Made by a program: the position numbers and the translations under genes
The notes under the pieces: generated by a model
What the model saw: only the letters and a program-made list of their open reading frames with translations
What the model was told of the DNA's origin: nothing
Database searches by the model: none
Virus record (IMG/VR): IMGVR_UViG_3300038427_000024
Span: 1-42,953 of that record
Source: a virus
Reading direction: 5' to 3' (one strand)
Length of the DNA stretch: 42,953 nt
Part shown: positions 38,067-42,953 of the stretch, in pieces
Position numbering within the stretch: the first letter of the stretch is position 1
Layout of the letters: every line of letters starts with the position of its first letter

Positions 38067-38741
38067 ATGGCAGACAGCGAGGTCCAGATCTGCAACATCG
38101 CCTTGGCAAGAGTGCAGGGAGAACCGATCACGGATCTGGTGTCCGACACCACGAAGTCGGCCACGCTCTGCCGAACGTTCTACGAACCGACCAGGGATGC
38201 TCTTCTCGAGGAGCGTCCCTGGGCTTTTGCCATCCAACGTCAGGTGCTTTCAGTCGTGACGGGAGTGAACCTGACATCGAAAACGTACATCTATCAATTG
38301 CCGGAGGAACCCTACTGCCTGCGGCCCCTCGTCCTTCTCGGCCCGATCTCTAATTTCTTGCTGATGTCCGACACGGAAGGCGAGAGCGGTCTATGGGAGG
38401 ATCCATTCGGCTCCGGGTCCTATCTTGAACTCATCGGCTACGTCTTCAAGAGAGAAGGGCGGACGCTGATTACCAACCTGGCAGTCGCAGGGTTGAAGTA
38501 CGTGGCGAGGATCACTGACCCCACCCAGTTCCCGCCCACCTTTGTCGATGCCCTGGCGTGGTTGCTGGCCTCCAACCTCGCGAAACCGATCAATGGGGAG
38601 TTCGATCCTGGCCTGTTGCAGATGTATCAGGCATCGGTGCTCGCCGCATTCGGGGCCGATTCCCAGGGAGCACAGGAACCTCGCCTGAAGGATGAGGGTT
38701 GGGTCCAAGGGAGGTTCGGTAATCCGCGGGGAAGGCTCTAA
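38067..38741 (+). CDS. Tail tubular protein A (T7 gp11-like)
   Basis: The protein has 224 residues from the ATG at 38067 (AAGGAGAAAG upstream). The family signature is strong: EVQICNIALARVQGEPITDL, CRTFYEPTRDALLEERPWAF, YQLPEEPYCLRPL, and the C-terminal DALAWLLASNLAKPI. It forms the gatekeeper ring between portal and nozzle. Its stop overlaps the ATG of tail tubular protein B. Confidence 0.9.
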   Translation: MADSEVQICNIALARVQGEPITDLVSDTTKSATLCRTFYEPTRDALLEERPWAFAIQRQVLSVVTGVNLTSKTYIYQLPEEPYCLRPLVLLGPISNFLLMSDTEGESGLWEDPFGSGSYLELIGYVFKREGRTLITNLAVAGLKYVARITDPTQFPPTFVDALAWLLASNLAKPINGEFDPGLLQMYQASVLAAFGADSQGAQEPRLKDEGWVQGRFGNPRGRL

Positions 38742-41020
38742 TGCCTGCCACCGATTACCCCATCGCATCATTCGCCTACGGGGAGCTGTCGGAAAAGTAC
38801 GTCGGCAGGTCCGACTCCGCCTTCTACAAGCAGGGATGCCGAAAGCTCAGGAATGCTTTCGCTCTTTCCCAGGGACCGGCGGAGAAACGAAGCGGCACCC
38901 TCTACGCCGCAAGCGCGAAGACCCTGAGCAGAAAAGTCCTTCTGATTCCGTGGGTCATCTCTCCCACCGAGGGGCGCGTCCTGGAGTTCGGCCACAACTA
39001 CATCCGTTTTTACAGCGGAGTCACGGGGCTACGGATCGAGAACCCACCGGGGACGCCGGTAGAGACGAGTACCACCTACACGGAAAGCGACCTTCCCCTC
39101 ATCAGGGTGCGCCAGGTCTCATCGTATATGTACATCGTCTGCAAAGGCCACAAGGAGGCGATGCTCACAAGGGTATCGGACAACTCATGGACCCTGGCGG
39201 ACGTGACGAACACCGCGGGTGCGGGTGAAGAGAACTTCGCGACGAATTACCCTGCGCTGATCGAGTTCTATGAGGACAGGAAGATACTGGCAAAGACTCC
39301 GGTTGCACTCTCTACATTCTGGGGTTCGAGGACGGCGCAGTACAACAACTTTTCACTTGAAACATCGGCGGTTGTCACCTGCCCGGTGGCTTCCCCTGGC
39401 GTGGTCTACTGGACGGCGCATGGACTGACGGCGAATCAGTCAGTGGTCTTCACCACCACCGGCGCACTTCCCACCGGCCTTCTGGTCGGGGTGGAGTATT
39501 ACATCATTGGCTCCTCCATCACTGCGGACACTTTCCAGGTCAGCGCGGTTGCCGGGAGCGGGACTCCGATCAATTTCACGGGTTCGACCTCCGGAACTCA
39601 TACGGGATATGCGACTCCCGCTCTTGCTACCGACGCCTGGCAGAAGACGCCCCTGGTCCAGAAGAACGCGGAAATCCTCTGGCTTCTTGCCGGTGATGCG
39701 TTCCTGTTCGGAACCTCCCTCGGGCCGTACCGAGTGGCAGGCGAGGAAAGCACTCTCACCGGGGATGCGGTGTGGTGGCCGCAACTCCAGGCCGCAGTCG
39801 GTTGCGGGGACGTGCCTGCGATCATGGTCGATGATTTCGCATGTTTTGTCGGGAAGTCCGGAAAGAAAATCTATCGGTTCCAGTTCGAGGCCAGTACTCA
39901 GAAGTACCTGCCCAATGAGATCACCTTTCTCGCCGGTCACATCACCGGGCATGGGGTCATTGGGATGGTTCACCAGCGCGATCCTACGACCATCCTCTGG
40001 GCTTGGACGCAGGATGGTGTGCTCATCAGCGGGAGTTACGGAAGGATTCCTGAGCAGACGGAGACGATGGTGCAGAGCGGGATCTACGGGACCACGGTGC
40101 ACCCGAGCACCATTGTCATCGGATGGAGCCAGCACGACCTCACCGGCCTGGTAGAATCCGCTTGCGTCATCCCGACCACTGTAGAAGACCAAGTTTGGGT
40201 CTCTGTTGCCAGGACCATCGGAGGAGTGTTGGTCAGGCATATCGAGCATTTCGCACCTCGCGATTGGGACTACATGGAAGACTACCACGGCGTGGATGCA
40301 GGAATCGTGTGGGATGGCGGAGCGCAGGTGACGGTGAGCGGGATCACGAAGGCCAATCCCGCGGTCTGCACTGCGATTGCGCATGGATTCGCCAACAACG
40401 ACCTGGTGCGTTTCTCTGGTGTGGCAGGGATCACTGACGCCAACGGTCAGGTCTACACGGTCAAGAACAAGGCAACGGATACCTTCGAACTCTGGACCCG
40501 AGACGGAAGCACCACGATCGACTTCTCAGGGCAGCCCGTACCTGGCAGCGGTGGCCTTGTGGAGAAGGTGTACAACCACATCACGGGCCTGGACCATCTC
40601 GAGGGCTGCACTGTGAAGACCCTGGGGGATGCCTCAGTCATTTCCGATGCGGTGGTCACGGGTGGGGCGATCACTCTGGCCGAGTACGCCAACAAGGTGA
40701 GGGTGGGTCTTCCGTTCACCTCCATCATCCAGCCGATGCCGGTCGCCGTTGGCGGCAACCACCTGAAACGTGTGAAGAAAGTTTTCGCCCATTTCTACAA
40801 GACAGGAGATGCCCAGGCGGGGGACGGGGTACATGCGGATGAGCAGATCGTCTTCGACGGGGTGCCCACGATGGACGTAGACCCCGTCGAGGAGACCGAA
40901 GGGATGAGGTTCCTTTTCGACGGATTCTCCGACTTTGAGGGCAACGTTCGGATCACCAGTACGCAACCGCTCCCGCAGACAGTCGCGGAACTCGTCTACG
41001 AATTGCAGGTGGGTTCATGA
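38741..41020 (+). CDS. Tail tubular protein B (T7 gp12-like nozzle) with inserted repeats
   Basis: The protein has 759 residues from the ATG at 38741. The N-terminal segment FAYGELSEKYVGRSDSAFYK, with GCRKLRNAFALSQGPAEKRS following, is typical for the gp12 nozzle family, as are FEFGHNYIRFY-like and VGKSGKKIYRF-type beta-propeller strands. Two inserted beta-sandwich modules (residues about 210-290 and 530-590) share the pattern AHGL/AHGF...V.F..tG/sG...YtV/YyI...TF. They may add carbohydrate-binding surfaces to the nozzle. It overlaps the next gene by ATGA. Confidence 0.85.
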   Translation: MPATDYPIASFAYGELSEKYVGRSDSAFYKQGCRKLRNAFALSQGPAEKRSGTLYAASAKTLSRKVLLIPWVISPTEGRVLEFGHNYIRFYSGVTGLRIENPPGTPVETSTTYTESDLPLIRVRQVSSYMYIVCKGHKEAMLTRVSDNSWTLADVTNTAGAGEENFATNYPALIEFYEDRKILAKTPVALSTFWGSRTAQYNNFSLETSAVVTCPVASPGVVYWTAHGLTANQSVVFTTTGALPTGLLVGVEYYIIGSSITADTFQVSAVAGSGTPINFTGSTSGTHTGYATPALATDAWQKTPLVQKNAEILWLLAGDAFLFGTSLGPYRVAGEESTLTGDAVWWPQLQAAVGCGDVPAIMVDDFACFVGKSGKKIYRFQFEASTQKYLPNEITFLAGHITGHGVIGMVHQRDPTTILWAWTQDGVLISGSYGRIPEQTETMVQSGIYGTTVHPSTIVIGWSQHDLTGLVESACVIPTTVEDQVWVSVARTIGGVLVRHIEHFAPRDWDYMEDYHGVDAGIVWDGGAQVTVSGITKANPAVCTAIAHGFANNDLVRFSGVAGITDANGQVYTVKNKATDTFELWTRDGSTTIDFSGQPVPGSGGLVEKVYNHITGLDHLEGCTVKTLGDASVISDAVVTGGAITLAEYANKVRVGLPFTSIIQPMPVAVGGNHLKRVKKVFAHFYKTGDAQAGDGVHADEQIVFDGVPTMDVDPVEETEGMRFLFDGFSDFEGNVRITSTQPLPQTVAELVYELQVGS

Positions 41021-41514
41021 TCCCTCTGCGGCAACTTCACCACCGATTCGTCTTCGACGGAAAGATTCGTCAATTCGAAGAGCAGGACCTCATCGACATC
41101 CTCAACGAGACCGCACCCGGCATGGAGGAACTGAACGCGCGCACGGCACGCACCCGCATGGGTCATGGGCCGGCGCTCACCTTCACGGTCAACGACCTGG
41201 TGGTGGCCTGCTTCGGGGCGACGATCTACTGGAAGGGCATGGCGGAGGCGTGGCTGGCGTGTTCCTCACTGTTGAAATCCTACGCCTTCGAGGTGGTCAT
41301 CTGGACGCGCGACATCCTGGACTGGCTCCAGTTGGAGTTCCATCTGAGGCGGCTCCAGGCGGACGTACTTTCCATCAACAAGGTCGCCTGCCGATTCGTC
41401 GAGCATTTCGGCTTCGTGGCTGAAGGAGTGATGCGCAGTTACGACATATTCGGCCGCGACATGATCCGTTACGCGCGCATCAGGGAGGACATCGATGGGC
41501 GCAAGTCCGGCTGA
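41017..41514 (+). CDS. GNAT-like small internal/assembly protein (DUF2833, T7 gp13 position)
   Basis: The protein has 165 residues from the ATG at 41017 (ATGA overlap). Segments ALTFTVNDLVVACFGATIYW, AWLACSSLLKSYAF, RRLQADVLSINKVACRFVEH and FGFVAEGVMRSYDIFGRDMI follow the GNAT acetyltransferase fold, as in the DUF2833 group of T7-like phages. It is encoded between the nozzle and internal virion proteins, the position of T7 gene 13 needed for virion assembly. Whether it acetylates anything is unknown. Confidence 0.75.
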   Translation: MIPLRQLHHRFVFDGKIRQFEEQDLIDILNETAPGMEELNARTARTRMGHGPALTFTVNDLVVACFGATIYWKGMAEAWLACSSLLKSYAFEVVIWTRDILDWLQLEFHLRRLQADVLSINKVACRFVEHFGFVAEGVMRSYDIFGRDMIRYARIREDIDGRKSG

Positions 41515-42244
41515 CGAAGCCGCGGTCCAGCAGGTACAGTACAACGCTGATATGTCCCGGCGGGATGCCGGCAACCTGATGACCGAGGCGACCGCGAACG
41601 CTGCGATGTTCACCACGAAGGCGGAGCAGCAACTCGCCCAGGGAATGACCGTCCTGGCAAAGACGGGCAACCTCTCCGTGGACACGGGAACCGCGATGCA
41701 GTCGGGGATTGCAACCGGGCCGAAGGACACGACGGAGTTCTCCTCCATACAGTCCGACCTCCAGAACCAGGCCACGGATCTCAACAAGCAGATCGCAGAC
41801 GCGCAGGCGAAACTGGCCATGGCCTCGAAACTTCCCACCGCTTCACAGGTGGAGGGAGGGAAGGGAGGCCAAAACGGGCCTTCCGAGTACGACACGCTCC
41901 AGACGCAGATCAAGAACGCTCAGAGCAAACTCACCGACGTCCAGACGAAACTCACTCCCATGGGTTCGGGCGGAGCGGGACTCCAGGATATCAAAAATCC
42001 CGATGCCCTCCTTCACGCCGGCGGGAGTGACCTCCTGACGATGGTGAGCACGCGCGACCAGATGGAACGTGACAAGCGCACCCTCTTCCGAAGCGGGGAG
42101 AATACAGCCGTGTCCATGCTGAAGGCGGGTGAGCAGTACGATGTGAATGCGCAGTACGCGAAGGAGGCGGCGAGCTGGAACTCCTGGCAAACGATCTTAG
42201 GTGCCGGCATTAAGATCGCCGGCCTGGCAAAGTTGCTCCTCTGA
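41495..42244 (+). CDS. Internal virion protein (T7 gp14-like)
   Basis: The protein has 249 residues from the ATG at 41495. It is Ala/Gln/Thr-rich and helical, with coiled-coil portions (FSSIQSDLQNQATDLNKQIA, TQIKNAQSKLTDVQTKLTP) and a hydrophobic C-terminus (WQTILGAGIKIAGLAKLLL). T7 gp14 inserts in the outer membrane during DNA ejection and has a similar size and position. The stop overlaps the next start. The assignment comes from gene order and composition. Confidence 0.75.
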   Translation: MGASPADEAAVQQVQYNADMSRRDAGNLMTEATANAAMFTTKAEQQLAQGMTVLAKTGNLSVDTGTAMQSGIATGPKDTTEFSSIQSDLQNQATDLNKQIADAQAKLAMASKLPTASQVEGGKGGQNGPSEYDTLQTQIKNAQSKLTDVQTKLTPMGSGGAGLQDIKNPDALLHAGGSDLLTMVSTRDQMERDKRTLFRSGENTAVSMLKAGEQYDVNAQYAKEAASWNSWQTILGAGIKIAGLAKLLL

Positions 42245-42953
42245 TGGGTATCATCAACCTTCCCACCTACGAGGCAAAGGAAGTCGAGAAGCCGGCCCCC
42301 AACCAGCCGAACCCTTCCTTCCAGGGTCTCGCTGCCCTCCAGAACGCGCAGAAAAACTTCTATTCCACCCTCTTCGACGGGGCGGTTCAACTCGCAGACT
42401 CCACCATCACGAAGATCGAGAACGACCAGTACAGCGCGAAGATGAAGCAGATCTCCGACGGGGACACCACGGACCTGCGCAACATCGAGGAGAAGCCGAT
42501 CACCTCCCGGGATCCCCGGATGAACGATGTTCCCGACAGTATGAAGGCCACTCCGAACCTCTGGCTCTTCCAGCAACAGCGCCAGGCGCGGATCGACACG
42601 GTGATGAAAGATGTGCAGATCCCAAAGGTGAGGCAGGCCCTCCAGGCTTGGTCCGATGAAAGAGCGATCGCGCAGAAGGACAGTCTGGCGAGGTTCGACT
42701 TTGCGAAGGCGAAAGAGGTCAGGGCCGACAACCTCACCAGCGATGTATCAAGTGCGATCGAGCAGGGAAACATCGGCCAGGTCGATGACCTCCTTCAGGC
42801 GGCAACCCTGGACGGCACGATTTCCGAGGCGAAACAGAATGAGTACGGCGATCTCGCGCGCAAGGACATCACCAAGCAAAATATTCAAATGCACGTTGCG
42901 GGAATGGACGAACTCACCGGGCGCCAGTTCCTTGTCAATCCCGAGAACTTCAA
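42244..42953 (+). CDS. Internal virion protein (T7 gp15-like position), N-terminal part
   Basis: This is the 5' part of the gene continued at 1-1200. The ATG at 42244 overlaps the previous stop. The protein starts MGIINLPTYEAKEVEKPAPN and is helical, Gln/Asp/Lys-rich (LWLFQQQRQARIDTVMKDV), with no membrane segment. Bases 42823-42953 repeat 1-131; unique sequence up to 42822 encodes residues 1-193. The full product of about 592 residues is presumably ejected with the genome to build the periplasmic DNA conduit. The terminal mismatch changes Leu to Phe at residue 236. Confidence 0.75.
   Translation, partial: MGIINLPTYEAKEVEKPAPNQPNPSFQGLAALQNAQKNFYSTLFDGAVQLADSTITKIENDQYSAKMKQISDGDTTDLRNIEEKPITSRDPRMNDVPDSMKATPNLWLFQQQRQARIDTVMKDVQIPKVRQALQAWSDERAIAQKDSLARFDFAKAKEVRADNLTSDVSSAIEQGNIGQVDDLLQAATLDGTISEAKQNEYGDLARKDITKQNIQMHVAGMDELTGRQFLVNPENF
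42823..42953. repeat. Right copy of 131-bp terminal direct repeat
   Basis: Identical to 1-131 except T at 42949 in place of C at 127. See the left copy for interpretation. Confidence 0.95.

Noticed and set aside
39440-40384. 314-codon minus-strand open frame
   Set aside because: Antisense to tail tubular protein B; composition typical of a high-GC shadow.
1-42953. Diversity-generating retroelement, suggested by BPP-1-like cement protein
   Set aside because: No reverse transcriptase motif (YxDD) in any plausible gene and no template/variable repeat pair near the fibre gene.
1-42953. tRNA genes and CRISPR arrays
   Set aside because: No cloverleaf-like segment or regularly spaced short repeats noticed by eye; a tRNA scan could settle it.

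Overview
The window is a complete, circularly closed genome of a T7-like podophage. Its last 131 bases repeat its first 131 bases with one mismatch, and one virion gene runs across the junction in frame. The structural order (portal, scaffold, major capsid, Bbp16-like cement protein, tail tubular proteins A and B, GNAT-like small internal protein, two internal virion proteins, one giant internal protein, tail fibre) is that of short-tailed phages of Gram-negative bacteria. I can find no DNA or RNA polymerase, primase, helicase or integrase. Replication must therefore use host machinery, probably recruited by the replisome-organizer-like protein at 20432-21211. The host cannot be named from the sequence. 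A Gram-negative, moderately GC-rich, probably uncultured bacterium is an inference.

Layout. (1) 42244 through the junction to 8745: internal virion proteins, a 2032-residue polyvalent protein carrying ADP-ribosyltransferase-like and ParB-like domains, and the T7-type tail fibre. (2) 8749-11035: a lysis and envelope cassette with holin candidates, a Cys/His/Asp endolysin candidate, secreted proteins, and two almost co-initiating overlapping reading frames that both look like membrane or spanin proteins. (3) 11060-12629: a regulatory island, the only part with genes on the minus strand. It holds a secreted leftward protein, an HTH protein, two opposed ribbon-helix-helix proteins and two divergent promoter regions. 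One leftward promoter appears to drive a leaderless repressor mRNA. (4) 12760-16576: recombination genes (Erf annealing protein, PD-(D/E)XK exonuclease, coiled-coil partner, HNH-like protein) with small zinc proteins. (5) 16587-21211: accessory zinc-ribbon proteins with shuffled repeats, HNH and GIY-YIG homing endonucleases, and the replication protein. (6) 21208-24329: a dense chain of very small genes linked by ATGA/GTGA/TGATG overlaps. (7) 24326-27261: packaging genes. The large terminase is split into an ATPase gene and a nuclease gene by about 0.94 kb holding three related small genes. (8) 27335-32414: small basic proteins, a beta-helix tailspike candidate, a lectin-like protein, further structural proteins and a glycosyltransferase with an apparent CTG start. 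(9) 32427-42244: head and tail morphogenesis genes, with a methyltransferase among them.

Apart from the regulatory island, everything reads rightward with tight stop/start overlaps, so expression is largely by translational coupling in long operons. The most unusual points are the regulatory island, the nested lysis-region genes, the split terminase with its triplicated insert, the reconstructable HNH insertion at 17337-17849, and the giant polyvalent virion protein. Family assignments come from reading motifs and gene order; no database search was run.
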